Below, piece after piece: positions 35,236 to 44,331 of a stretch of DNA of 64,000 nucleotides. The notes below the pieces were generated by a model that saw only the letters and a list, made by a program, of their open reading frames with translations, made no database searches and was not told the DNA's origin. Location: contig JAOAPN010000016.1 in the NCBI GenBank assembly GCA_025462885.1, positions 124,001 through 188,000 of the forward strand, given 5' to 3'. The translations under genes and the position numbers were made by a program. This DNA comes from Acidobacteriaceae bacterium (GTDB lineage: Bacteria > Acidobacteriota > Terriglobia > Terriglobales > Acidobacteriaceae). Within the stretch, counting starts at the first letter, position 1; the number at the start of each line of letters is the position of its first letter.

Positions 35236-35640
35236 ATGAAGAGCTTCGATACTTCGGTTCGGTCACTGGCTGGATCGCTACTGATTTTCTCCTGCGGTGT
35301 CTCGACGATTCTGGTAGGCGCGGGCCTGATCCCGGTCTTCCAACCCGTCATGGCACAGCAGCGCGGTCCCGTGCAACGGATCGTGCAGGGCAAGGTAACG
35401 GACAAGTCCGACGCCGCCGTCAAGGGTGCCGTCGTCTACCTCAAGGACACCCACTCGCTCGCCGTGAAGAGTAGCATCGCCGACGACGAAGGCGCCTACC
35501 GCTTCGGCCAGCTCGCTCAGAACGTCGATTACGAGATCTGGGCCGAAAGCAACGGCAAAAAGAGCGGCACCAAGTCCATCAGCTCCTTCGACAACAAGAA
35601 CCAGTTCTACATCAACCTCAAAGTCGATACCGGTAAATAA
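35236..35640 (+). CDS. Secreted carboxypeptidase-regulatory-like domain protein
   Basis: A 134-residue exported protein: hydrophobic segment at about 12-35 with a signal-type end at VMAQQ, then a single carboxypeptidase-regulatory-like beta-sandwich (IVQGKVTDKSDAAVKGAVVYLKD...YEIWAESNGKKS). It is the same domain as found at the N-termini of the two TonB receptors here, but stand-alone. A GTG at 35230 is an alternative start. Located 51 bp after the LysW-like gene. Likely a surface or periplasmic binding module; function unknown. Confidence 0.82.
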   Translation: MKSFDTSVRSLAGSLLIFSCGVSTILVGAGLIPVFQPVMAQQRGPVQRIVQGKVTDKSDAAVKGAVVYLKDTHSLAVKSSIADDEGAYRFGQLAQNVDYEIWAESNGKKSGTKSISSFDNKNQFYINLKVDTGK

Positions 35641-35705
35641 CGCCATTCCGGCACTTCCATCAGTCCGTGCCGGAAGTGGACGTTTCAAATTCGATTTAAA
35701 GAATA

Positions 35706-35731
35706 ACGGGGACCGCTTTGGCGGTCCCCGT
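35706..35731. terminator. Bidirectional hairpin between convergent genes
   Basis: Perfect 11-bp stem ACGGGGACCGC-TTTG-GCGGTCCCCGT between the regulatory-domain gene and the convergent TonB receptor gene. T-runs are weak on both sides, so it may be rho-assisted. Confidence 0.7.
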
Positions 35732-35750
35732 CACTCATGCCGATCCACAT

Positions 35751-38700
35751 CTAAAAAGTGAAGCGGAATTTCAGACGAATCGAACGGCCTGCCTGCCAAC
35801 TGCTGGGTAGGCCATACAGGTTCGAGAGCACGAGCGGACCCTGCGTGGCGTTCGTTGCTGTTTTTGGAGCATTCGCGATCGCCTTCCAGTCGTACCCGCC
35901 TTCGAGCAAACCGTAGTTCGGATTATTCGCGGTGCTCCCGTTGGGAAGGATATAGTTAGCGGTTGAGCCTGCTGAAGAATTCACTCTCGAAGAGTAAGTC
36001 GTCGCCGCTTTTTGATTGAATAGATTGGTAACATTTGCCTCGAACCCGAGCCGCCAACTCTCGTGTGCATCGCTGACATGATAATCATCAACAAACGAGA
36101 CATCCGATTGAGTGTACCAAGGACTACGACGCACATACGTGTTGCCGTAGACCCAGTCGCCAGTGGTTGGATTGCGCGTAACGTCTATCCAGTTGCCCCT
36201 CCCAACGACGTATACGGGATAACTTCCAGCACTTCCATTAACATCGGCGAAGGTGCTGAGCGGTGTACCTGACGAGGCCTGTTGGAACAATCCGACCGTA
36301 GGCTCATTCTTCTTCCATGTGCTCATACGATAGTAGGCGGATCCCTTGAAAGAGTTGGGTCGATCTGTCGCTAGAAGACCATTGGAAGTCTTTCCGCTGG
36401 CATCGAATTGCAGATACGGCTCGTCAAAAGCGCGGTTATTATTCGGATTTGCGCGAGCACCACCGGCATCCGCAACGTCCGTGCTCGTTAATCCGCTATA
36501 GTTACCGCGAAGTCGGCTATAGGTATAGGCGAACTGCCCAAACCAGTGCCTGCTTGCCACCTTTGTGATGCGAAACTCAACAGCATCGTAATTTCGTTCG
36601 CCCTTCGGCTGCAGTTTGCATGTGGGGCATGCCGTCGTAGCTCCGCCAGCGTCCGTACCGAATCCAGGGTTGGCAATAATGAATTCTTCACCGTTTGCGC
36701 CGATGAAGCCGACATCTTCGATGATGCGATCAAGCCGACGCCGAGTATAACGGGATTCAAACGCCCAATCGCGGTTGATTTGATAAGCAACTCCACCGAC
36801 GGCCTCATGTTCACGATATGGTTTCAGATTAGGATCAACGGCAGCTCCTTGAGACGGATCATTCGATGGAATCCGGAAGTCCTGATTCTCAATGAACCTC
36901 AATCCTGTTGGAACTGCGCCGCCGGCAAAGTTAGCCCCTACCGCCGCACCACCGGCCGGGCAGTAGTGGCCTGTTGCATCCTTGACTGGCTTAATATTGG
37001 CGAAGCTCGCAGTATCCAATGCGTATACACAATCGTGCCAGTAATTGCCCCCGAACGATCCAATGGCAAGATTAAGCTTCATCACATCGTAGAAGACGGC
37101 GTAGCTTCCCGATACCTTGAGCTTGCCATTCTGGAGGACATCCCAGGCCGCTCCGAGACGAGGTGCAAATTTATCGGACCACCCGAAATTGATTCCGGAA
37201 GGAAACTTGTTGTAGGAAGGAAGGTTCTCTTTCTCGAACCGGACGCCTACGTTCGCTGTGAGCCCCTTACCCATCTGCCAGGAATCCTGAACATAAATAC
37301 CATGATTGTTACTGCTCGCTGTTCCGGTAATCTCATTGCCATCCCGGATATTGACATAACCCCAGGCACCGCGGCAGGTGGTATTTGTGGTTCCGCTCTT
37401 ACCGTAGAGAACGACATTCTGCGCCGAGATCGCAGAGCAGTTTGCGGCCCCGAGCGTCGTCTGAGGGGAATAGGTCGTATCGTAACCTAGCCGAACCAGA
37501 TCGTTGGTAAAGGTTTGGTTTACGTTCTCATAAAGGTGATTCCACTGGTACCCGACTTTCAGATTGTGAGTCCCGAAAAATCCCTTCTTGAAGAAAGCAA
37601 TGTCCTGGGCAAATGTCGTTCGAGAGTTGGCGTTGTACAAATAGCCCAGGTTGGGACTGATGTTGTAATTACCACTCGACCTGACAGCACTGGCGTTGGC
37701 CGTTCCGAGCGAGGGGTCCGTCGGATTGAGAGAACTTGCTGTCGACAAGGCGTTGTTCGCCCATAGATAGCGATCTCCAGCAGGGAGGCCACGGTCTGCA
37801 TAGTTCTGGTAGAAATTACCAAATCTCGTTGTCGAAATGAGGTTTGACGTGATCGTTATATCCGCACCTGCGGTATAGATCGAATTCGGCGCGACCGATC
37901 CGATAGCGCCTTGATAAGAGTCAATCGGGTTAGCAGTCGAAGGGTTGTACTGGCCACTGACGGAGTCAGCACTGGGAAAGGTATTGCCAGTCGTTCGGTC
38001 GTAGTTATATTGCCATCCTCCATAGAGGCGGATCTTTTCCGTGACTTTTAGATCGACTCTGGCGCTGGTGAAGTACGTCTGCTCGCTGTAATTGAATTGA
38101 CGTATCCCAGGACATCCGGAAGAGGCGCAATTGGGATTCGTAAAATTTACCGTCCGCCGCGCAGTCTGGATCAAAGGCGAGGAAGCGAGCCACAGCCAAA
38201 GCCGATCCTTCCTCAGATATCCACCTGCCTCGAAACCCGGCTGGAAATATCGAAAATGATCTTTGGTGGGCGTGTAAAACTGCGCTGCATAGTCCGAACG
38301 GGGAGATATACCTGCGCAGCTTGCGCTGGTAGTACCAGCGGCGCAGTAGGTACCTAACGGATCAGAACGCAGGTTTACCCCTTGACGGGAAGTGGCAGTG
38401 TCGTACTGGGTCAGAGGCGTTATGGGAAAGCTGGAATCCATTGGGTCGCCCTCGTAGTAGGCCCAGACGCTTCCATGCCAGTTATTCCCGCCGCGCTTGC
38501 TGATTACGTTGACAACACCCCCAAGAGCGCCTCCGTTTTCCGCTTCGATGCCCCCGGTCTTAATCTGGACTTCCTGCACGAACTCAAACGGCGCATTGGC
38601 TACAGATTTACCCGTCACCATGCTCCCGGTCTCCATTCCATTGACAAGGTAGGAATTCTCCGCGGTCGCTCCTCCATCAATTTGATAGCCGCCCTGAAGT

Positions 38701-39218
38701 GGCTCATTACGCGCGCCGGGAGCGAAGGCGATAGCCGACTGAAAGGAACGTCCACGCGGCGCGTAATCGATCATGTCCTTAGTGACACTGGTCTGATTGC
38801 GAGATGACGTCACGTCAATCTGGGGTGTTTCTGCCGTAACCTCCACGATCGTCTTATCCGATCCGACCGAGAGCGTCAGGTCGATCGTTGGCAGCCGGCC
38901 TACTCGAATCTCAATACCAGTCCGCTTGAGTTCGCTAAAGCCGGTGGCTGATGCCGTCAAGGTGTAAGAGCCTGGATCCACGTTGGCGAAGCGATAGTAT
39001 CCGGCGTTGTCAGTCGTTATTGTCTTTGTGCCAATAAGCTTCTCACCGCTTAAAGTAACAATAGCTTTGGCGACGCTTGCGCCGCTCGGATCTTTCACCG
39101 AACCTTCAATGCCACCGGTAACTTCTTGGGCTAAAGCAGAGGGAAGGAGGGCAGAAGTCAACAACAATAGGCCGAGGATAGCTGCGAAGTTACGCAGCTT
39201 GCGGGAGACTGCATTCAT
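35751..39218 (-). CDS. Oar-like TonB-dependent receptor with carboxypeptidase-regulatory domain, 2
   Basis: An outer-membrane receptor of 1155 residues. Signal peptide about 1-30 (MNAVSRKLRNF... ends SALAQ), regulatory beta-sandwich at about 31-115 (GGIEGSVKDPSGASVAKAIV), plug (YAPRGRSFQSAIAFAPGAR; GGIEAENGGALGGVVNVISKRGGNNWHGS) and a large beta-barrel ending FRFTF. The ATG at 39218 has AGAGGT 6 nt upstream; the longer frame to 39365 adds unrelated residues. By eye its GC is lower and its codons are less C/G-biased than neighbouring genes. Ligand unknown. Confidence 0.93.
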   Translation of the reverse strand: MNAVSRKLRNFAAILGLLLLTSALLPSALAQEVTGGIEGSVKDPSGASVAKAIVTLSGEKLIGTKTITTDNAGYYRFANVDPGSYTLTASATGFSELKRTGIEIRVGRLPTIDLTLSVGSDKTIVEVTAETPQIDVTSSRNQTSVTKDMIDYAPRGRSFQSAIAFAPGARNEPLQGGYQIDGGATAENSYLVNGMETGSMVTGKSVANAPFEFVQEVQIKTGGIEAENGGALGGVVNVISKRGGNNWHGSVWAYYEGDPMDSSFPITPLTQYDTATSRQGVNLRSDPLGTYCAAGTTSASCAGISPRSDYAAQFYTPTKDHFRYFQPGFEAGGYLRKDRLWLWLASSPLIQTARRTVNFTNPNCASSGCPGIRQFNYSEQTYFTSARVDLKVTEKIRLYGGWQYNYDRTTGNTFPSADSVSGQYNPSTANPIDSYQGAIGSVAPNSIYTAGADITITSNLISTTRFGNFYQNYADRGLPAGDRYLWANNALSTASSLNPTDPSLGTANASAVRSSGNYNISPNLGYLYNANSRTTFAQDIAFFKKGFFGTHNLKVGYQWNHLYENVNQTFTNDLVRLGYDTTYSPQTTLGAANCSAISAQNVVLYGKSGTTNTTCRGAWGYVNIRDGNEITGTASSNNHGIYVQDSWQMGKGLTANVGVRFEKENLPSYNKFPSGINFGWSDKFAPRLGAAWDVLQNGKLKVSGSYAVFYDVMKLNLAIGSFGGNYWHDCVYALDTASFANIKPVKDATGHYCPAGGAAVGANFAGGAVPTGLRFIENQDFRIPSNDPSQGAAVDPNLKPYREHEAVGGVAYQINRDWAFESRYTRRRLDRIIEDVGFIGANGEEFIIANPGFGTDAGGATTACPTCKLQPKGERNYDAVEFRITKVASRHWFGQFAYTYSRLRGNYSGLTSTDVADAGGARANPNNNRAFDEPYLQFDASGKTSNGLLATDRPNSFKGSAYYRMSTWKKNEPTVGLFQQASSGTPLSTFADVNGSAGSYPVYVVGRGNWIDVTRNPTTGDWVYGNTYVRRSPWYTQSDVSFVDDYHVSDAHESWRLGFEANVTNLFNQKAATTYSSRVNSSAGSTANYILPNGSTANNPNYGLLEGGYDWKAIANAPKTATNATQGPLVLSNLYGLPSSWQAGRSIRLKFRFTF

Positions 39219-39548
39219 GATGGGACCTCTCGAAAAAATATCGCCATGGCCTGCCTGCTGCCATGGGTGATGCTTTATGTATGCCTGCGGTGCTCGATGG
39301 CCCGCAGTGATGGAACACAGTTCAAAACAACATTCACGTGCAGGGAACAAGCGGGAAAATCGCAAGACACAGGGGCTCTACGCTTGCGATGAACACATCC
39401 GGCGCTGCTACTGCGAAGTAAATTGTGATGACTGATTGCACACACTATCTTGCGAAAGATGAAAGGTCAACAAAATTTATACGGGCTTTGAAAACTTTTT
39501 TTCGTCTGCTGCGTCGTGAGTCGTTCTTTCCCGCGGAACCCGACCGAT
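39219..39548. other. Promoter region of the second receptor, no gene seen
   Basis: No coding frame with a ribosome site. It contains the predicted receptor promoter (39442-39470) and would form a ~218-nt leader. An AT-rich stretch lies around 39465-39510. Confidence 0.5.
39442..39470 (-). promoter_or_regulatory. Sigma-70 type promoter of second TonB receptor
   Basis: On the minus strand TTGACC (39470-39465), a 17-bp spacer and TAGTGT (39447-39442). Transcription would start near 39436, about 218 nt before the ATG at 39218. Confidence 0.5.
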
Positions 39549-39908
39549 CTATGCGTCGAAACGATCCCCATGGCTCGGGAGCTGACTCGTCACCAGGATG
39601 CGAACGTCTGCTGAGCTCCGGTTCATCGCCTGGTGAGCCTGTCCGGGAGCGATCTCTAGACCCTGGCCCTTATGCAGTACAAAGTCGTGATGCTCGATCT
39701 CCAGCGTCAACTCCCCATCCAGAACATAGAAGAACTGCCGAGCCTGCTTATGGAAGTGTCGCGCCTCCGCCGTGCCGGCCGGCATCAACTCTTCGATCAC
39801 GTTCAAGGCAGCGGTTTGCAGCAGATACCAACCATCACAATCGGTCCCCGCAGGACCGCCCCACTTGTAATGTTCGGCGTCGGCAGTGCTGATAATCCTG
39901 GCTGGCAT
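39549..39908 (-). CDS. Single-domain cupin protein
   Basis: A 119-residue cupin_2-type protein. Metal-ligand candidates are the His pair in EARHFHKQARQFFYVLDGE and the late His in PGQAHQAMNRS. Such small cupins are isomerases, dioxygenases or ligand sensors; which is not visible. GAGGAG precedes the ATG by 5 nt. It is 113 bp downstream of the acyl-CoA carboxylase gene on the same strand. Confidence 0.88.
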   Translation of the reverse strand: MPARIISTADAEHYKWGGPAGTDCDGWYLLQTAALNVIEELMPAGTAEARHFHKQARQFFYVLDGELTLEIEHHDFVLHKGQGLEIAPGQAHQAMNRSSADVRILVTSQLPSHGDRFDA

Positions 39909-40021
39909 CGGTTCTCCTCAAGGACATTAGTGTCTTACGACACGGCTCAAACTCTGGTTATGCCCACAAAAGCCGGACGGCCATGAATATTGAGTGCATA
40001 TGTGACCAACAAAAGCACAGT

Positions 40022-41698
40022 TTAGAGCGGGATATTTCCATGCTTCTTCGCAGGGTTCTTCTCCCGCTTGGTACTGAGCATATCCAGAGCGGCATTGAGT
40101 CGGCGACGCGTCTCGCTGGGCCGCACCACTGCATCGATATACCCGCGCTCCGCCGCAACGTAAGGATTCGCAAAGCGCTCACGAAACTCCGCGACCTTCT
40201 CGCTTCGCGCCTCGGCCAGGATCTCCAGTTTCTGCTCTTCACTGAGCGAGACCCCTTGCGGCATCCCCCCTTCCGCCCGCCGCAGCACCGTCTCCAACTC
40301 GCGCTTGTAGACGATATTCACCGCGCCCTCCGGACCCATCACAGCGATCTCCGCCGTCGGCCACGCGAGGTTCAAATCGGTGCGAAGATGCTTCGAACTC
40401 ATCACGCAGTAAGCTCCTCCATAGGCCTTGCGCGTGATGACGGTGAGCTTCGGCACCGTCGCCTCCGCGAACGCATAGAGCAGCTTCGCTCCATGCCGGA
40501 TGATGCCGCCATGTTCTTGCGCGATCCCCGGCATAAAGCCCGGCACATCCTCAAACGTAATCAGCGGAATGTTGAAGGCGTCGCAGAATCGCACGAACCG
40601 CGCGGCCTTCACGCTCGCATTGATATCCAGCACGCCAGCGAGATACGCAGGTTGATTCGCCACGATCCCCACCGGCCGCCCATCCATCCGCGCAAAGCCG
40701 ACGACGATATTCCGAGCAAAATGCTCCTGTACCTGGAACAAATAGCCGACGCCGCTCTCATCCCGATCCACCACCCGCGTGATGACATCCACCATGTCAT
40801 ACGGCTGATTGCTCTCCGCCGGAATAATGCTATCGAGTGCAGCATCTGCGCGCTTCGGATCATCCTGCGTAGCGCGCCGCGGTGGATCGTCCAGATTGTT
40901 CGAAGGCAGAAAGCTCAACAACTCCCGCACCATCGCCAGGCACTCCGCATCATCGTGCGCCGTAAAGTGCGCCACGCCGGAGATCTCGTTGTGCGTCGCC
41001 GCCCCGCCCAGCGCATCCTTCGTTACATCCTCGTGCGTCACCGTCTTGATAACGTCCGGGCCCGTCACAAACATGTAGCTGGTCTTCTCCGTCATCAGCG
41101 TAAAGTCCGTAATCGCCGGAGAATACACCGCCCCCCCCGCACATGGCCCCAGGATCGCCGAGATCTGTGGCACCACTCCGCTCGCCAGCGTATTACGCAG
41201 AAAAATATCGGTATAACCCGCCAGCGAAACCACGCCCTCCTGGATTCTCGCGCCACCGGAATCGTTCAGCCCCACGATCGGCGCTCCCACTCGCATCGCC
41301 ATGTCCATAACTTTGACGATCTTGGCTGCATTCGCCTCCGACAGCGATCCTCCAAACACGGTAAAGTCCTGCGCGAAGCAGAACACGACCCTTCCCTGCA
41401 CCCGTCCGTAGCCGGTGATGAAACCGTCTCCAGGAACCCGCTGCGCATCCATCCCGAAGTCTGTAGCGCGATGGGTTACAAACTTATCCGTCTCTTCAAA
41501 CGTCCCCTCATCCAGCAGCAGATCGATACGCTCTCGCGCCGAAAGCTTTCCTGCGGCGCTCTCCCGGGCACGCCGCTCCGACCCGCCCCCTTCTTCGGCG
41601 ATAGCATGGCGAGCGGCGAGTTCAGCCAGTTTGCCCTGGCGCAGCGGTTCAGTACCAATCTGAGACTTGGGAGATTCGACCATCTTCGGAGGCGTCAT
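40022..41698 (-). CDS. Acyl-CoA carboxylase carboxyltransferase (propionyl-CoA carboxylase beta type)
   Basis: A 558-residue biotin-dependent carboxyltransferase that moves CO2 from carboxybiotin to an acyl-CoA, probably propionyl- or methylcrotonyl-like CoA. N-terminal and C-terminal crotonase folds are both present, with GLNDSGGARIQEGV, GPCAGGAVYSPA, and FEDVPGFMPGIAQEHGGIIRHGAK (oxyanion region). The C-terminus KKHGNIPL is the typical PccB ending. The first 40 residues are an extra extension. The biotin carboxylase/carrier alpha subunit is not in the window. Start ATG at 41698 or 41683, neither with a clear ribosome site. Confidence 0.95.
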   Translation of the reverse strand: MTPPKMVESPKSQIGTEPLRQGKLAELAARHAIAEEGGGSERRARESAAGKLSARERIDLLLDEGTFEETDKFVTHRATDFGMDAQRVPGDGFITGYGRVQGRVVFCFAQDFTVFGGSLSEANAAKIVKVMDMAMRVGAPIVGLNDSGGARIQEGVVSLAGYTDIFLRNTLASGVVPQISAILGPCAGGAVYSPAITDFTLMTEKTSYMFVTGPDVIKTVTHEDVTKDALGGAATHNEISGVAHFTAHDDAECLAMVRELLSFLPSNNLDDPPRRATQDDPKRADAALDSIIPAESNQPYDMVDVITRVVDRDESGVGYLFQVQEHFARNIVVGFARMDGRPVGIVANQPAYLAGVLDINASVKAARFVRFCDAFNIPLITFEDVPGFMPGIAQEHGGIIRHGAKLLYAFAEATVPKLTVITRKAYGGAYCVMSSKHLRTDLNLAWPTAEIAVMGPEGAVNIVYKRELETVLRRAEGGMPQGVSLSEEQKLEILAEARSEKVAEFRERFANPYVAAERGYIDAVVRPSETRRRLNAALDMLSTKREKNPAKKHGNIPL

Positions 41699-41783
41699 AA
41701 GACAGCGATTCTATCAATCCAGCTCGCCACCGAGTGATTGCCCAACAAAGAGTGCAGCCCCGCAAAAGCAAACAAAGGGCGAA

Positions 41784-41789
41784 TATAAT
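41784..41789 (+). promoter_or_regulatory. TATAAT -10 box just before the polymerase start
   Basis: A perfect TATAAT lies only 13 bp before the ATG at 41803, which implies a transcript with a very short or no leader. No good ribosome site precedes that ATG, which fits leaderless-type initiation. A -35 is not clear. Confidence 0.4.
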
Positions 41790-41802
41790 AGTCACAAGCC
41801 CG

Positions 41803-43134
41803 ATGCCGCCTCCCGCCCAACCCGACCGTTTCGGCTTCCTGCACATAGACCTCAACAGCTTCTTCGCGTCCGTGGAGCAGCAGCTCCATCCCGAGTATCG
41901 CGGCCGCCCTCTCGCCGTCGTCCCCACCATGGCCGATACCACCTGCTGCATCGCAGCCAGCTATGAGGCCAAGACCCTCCACATCAAGACCGGCACCCAG
42001 GTCGGCGAAGCCAAGCGGCTCTGCCCGGACATCATCCTCATCGAAGGTAGCCACACCGAGTACGCGAAGTATTCCAAGCGCATCGCAGAGGCCGTCGAGC
42101 TCATCTGCCCCGTCTCCCACACTCCCTCCATCGACGAGATGGTCTGCGAGTTGATGGGCCGCGAGCAGGAACCGCCACGCGCCCGCAAGATCGCCCTCGA
42201 GGTCAAGCAGTCCATCTACACCCACGTCGGCGAAGCGCTGCGCTGCTCCATCGGCATGGCACCCAACCGCTACCTCGCCAAAATCGCCAGCGACATGCAG
42301 AAGCCCGACGGGCTCATCGGACTGCTTCCCTCACAGCTTCCACGCGCCATCGCGCACCTTGAACTCCGCGACCTCCCCGGCGTCGGAGCCAGGACTGAGG
42401 TCCGCCTCAACGCCAAGGGCATCACCACCATGGAGCAGCTCCTCGCCCTCGACCGCACCGGCATGCATCAGCTTTGGGACTCCGTCTGGGGCGATCGTCT
42501 GTATCACTGGCTGCGCGGCGCGGATACCGGCGACGACGGCGCACCCATCCCTTCCGACATCCAGAAGTCGCTCGGCCACTCCCACGTCCTCGCACCCGAA
42601 CATCGTTCCGAGGCCGGCTCCTGGGCCGTCGCGCACAAGCTACTCCACAAGGCTTCCATGCGCCTCCGCATGGAGAAGTTCTACACCGCCTCCCTCGCCG
42701 TCACCATCCGCTACCAGCTCACCAAAGAGCAGGCTGAGGCACGCTCCGAACACGGAAAGGTAAAACGCCACTTCTCCGGCATCAAGAACTCCGGTTGGGC
42801 CATGGAGGCACGCTTCCGCGACTGCCAGGATACCCTCACCCTGCTCGACGTCCTCCGCTCCCTCTGGGCCAAACGCCCCCAGGGCTCCGAGTTCCAGAGG
42901 CCCTTCTTCGTCGGCGTCACCCTCCGCAACCTCATCCCCGAGGACGAGCACCAGGCCGAACTCTTCGCCGACCCCAACAACCGCGCCCAGCTCTCCACCA
43001 CCATGGACAAGCTCAACCTCAAGTACGGCCACACCACCCTGCACTTCGCCGGCATGCTCCCCGCAAGAGACTCCGCCCCAACACGCATCGCCTTCACGCA
43101 GATCCCGGTGCAGTACGGCGTCGATTACATGTAG
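41803..43134 (+). CDS. Y-family (DinB/Pol IV-like) DNA polymerase
   Basis: A 443-residue translesion polymerase. The palm motif HIDLNSFFASVEQQL provides D16, and the second catalytic pair is D111-E112 in TPSIDEMV. The finger Tyr/Arg motif is changed to ASYEAK (Lys for Arg). An HhH segment (LPGVGARTEVRLNAKGI) precedes the little-finger region. QAELF near residue 387 matches the beta-clamp binding consensus. It is longer and more divergent than standard DinB (about 350-400), so the exact subfamily is unsure. The ATG at 41803 is preferred; a GTG at 41734 opens the same frame. Confidence 0.88.
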   Translation: MPPPAQPDRFGFLHIDLNSFFASVEQQLHPEYRGRPLAVVPTMADTTCCIAASYEAKTLHIKTGTQVGEAKRLCPDIILIEGSHTEYAKYSKRIAEAVELICPVSHTPSIDEMVCELMGREQEPPRARKIALEVKQSIYTHVGEALRCSIGMAPNRYLAKIASDMQKPDGLIGLLPSQLPRAIAHLELRDLPGVGARTEVRLNAKGITTMEQLLALDRTGMHQLWDSVWGDRLYHWLRGADTGDDGAPIPSDIQKSLGHSHVLAPEHRSEAGSWAVAHKLLHKASMRLRMEKFYTASLAVTIRYQLTKEQAEARSEHGKVKRHFSGIKNSGWAMEARFRDCQDTLTLLDVLRSLWAKRPQGSEFQRPFFVGVTLRNLIPEDEHQAELFADPNNRAQLSTTMDKLNLKYGHTTLHFAGMLPARDSAPTRIAFTQIPVQYGVDYM

Positions 43135-43189
43135 ACAGCCTGTAACGCAACTCTTTAGAGTCGTCTCGTTCTTACTGGACAGCGACCGT

Positions 43190-43285
43190 AAAATGCCCGT
43201 CATTCTTGAGCGAAGCGAAGAACCCCTGTATTTCGTCTTTGCCATTGCACTTGCTGTTGTTTTTGCTCTACACCAACCGTCAAAC
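43190..43285 (+). repeat. Dispersed repeat, single-unit copy
   Basis: Head CGTCATTCTTGAGCG followed by AAGCGAAGAACCCCTGTATTT, then directly the tail GCACTTGCTGTTGTTTTTG that ends the array near 54.03 kb. It is a minimal copy without internal 54-bp units. Confidence 0.65.
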
Positions 43286-43347
43286 GGGTATAGCTCACAT
43301 CAAGTATCAAAAAGCGCATGGGTTCAGATGCAATCCTTTGAAATCCA

Positions 43348-44274
43348 TCAGAGGACACCCTGCGCCTTCGCAAAACTGTGCGTCTGTAGCACGATTCGCG
43401 CCACCATCTCGCAATCTGGATCGACGGCGGGATTGAGAGGCACGAATACCACAGTTCCTTCTCGCCGCGAGAGCACGTTGCTTATGACTAGCATCCGCAT
43501 CATCCACACCGCTGCGCCAATCTGCTGACAATCCAGACCAAGCCAGCCTACATACCCATGTTGCGAGGCCCTAAGCCCGGTCTCTTGATGAATGAATTCG
43601 GCAACGTTGCCGGAGAGAGTTAGATGCGCACCGGCGGGCAGGTCATGACCGGAGAACTCCGGCTGGAGCAACGGCGACTCCGTCTCCATCTCTCTCAATA
43701 CGCGTGCAATCGCCTGCTGCTGGTCATGGGAGGTGTGTTCGAGCCAGTAATGACAGGTCTTAGCTACCGCAGTCACAACGTTCTTGATCTCCTTCTCCAC
43801 CCGGTAACCAGGCCCCGCGGGGAGATAGAGCGCCAGACCGTTGAAGCTGGCAGAGACGTTCTCCATCACGATGGCACGCGCAAGCCATCCCGCCATCGCC
43901 GCACTGGTACAGTACATCAGCACCCATCCTGCGAACTGAGAAGGCTCTGCATGGAGGCCGGTGACCAAACGTATGCCACGGCAAATCTCGTCGACGATCT
44001 CTCGATAGCGATCGCCCTGCCTATCGATCTTTTCTTTGGAACCGGGCTCAAGCAGCGTCCCTTTATGCGGCGGGCCGCCCGCCATCGCAAGGTCACAAAA
44101 CGATCCCCAGATCTCGTTCCATGCCACCTTGCCGTCAAGTCCATACTTCAGGCCCGCTGAGCCCATCGACACAGGCTGCACGTCCTCGTAGCAGTCCTGA
44201 TACTGCGCAGGAAGCATCGTCCTGAGCCGCGCCTCTAGTTGCTCGAACTCTCTACCTTCGTGTGGATTCGTCAT
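43348..44274 (-). CDS. Conserved-looking protein of unknown function
   Basis: A 308-residue protein, no signal peptide. It looks like a real conserved enzyme or binding protein: a well-ordered Trp/Gly-rich segment (KVAWNEIWGSFCDLAMAGGPPHKG, residues about 48-72), a central Ala-rich helical region (AGWVLMYCTSAAMAGWLARAIVMENV), and KNVVTAVAKTCHYWLEH. I cannot name its family. It lies 57 bp downstream of the GNAT gene, with GAGGTGAGGA before the ATG, so the pair is likely an operon. Possible roles are open. Confidence 0.7.
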   Translation of the reverse strand: MTNPHEGREFEQLEARLRTMLPAQYQDCYEDVQPVSMGSAGLKYGLDGKVAWNEIWGSFCDLAMAGGPPHKGTLLEPGSKEKIDRQGDRYREIVDEICRGIRLVTGLHAEPSQFAGWVLMYCTSAAMAGWLARAIVMENVSASFNGLALYLPAGPGYRVEKEIKNVVTAVAKTCHYWLEHTSHDQQQAIARVLREMETESPLLQPEFSGHDLPAGAHLTLSGNVAEFIHQETGLRASQHGYVGWLGLDCQQIGAAVWMMRMLVISNVLSRREGTVVFVPLNPAVDPDCEMVARIVLQTHSFAKAQGVL

Positions 44275-44331
44275 GCTTCCTCACCTCATATCTTAGCGGC
44301 GAGTCAACATGCGCATGTTCATGAGCAAGCC

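Noticed and set aside
39983..41737. Plus-strand 584-codon frame over the carboxyltransferase gene
   Set aside because: Antisense shadow rich in His/Arg; the minus-strand gene is a full-length, motif-complete PccB type.
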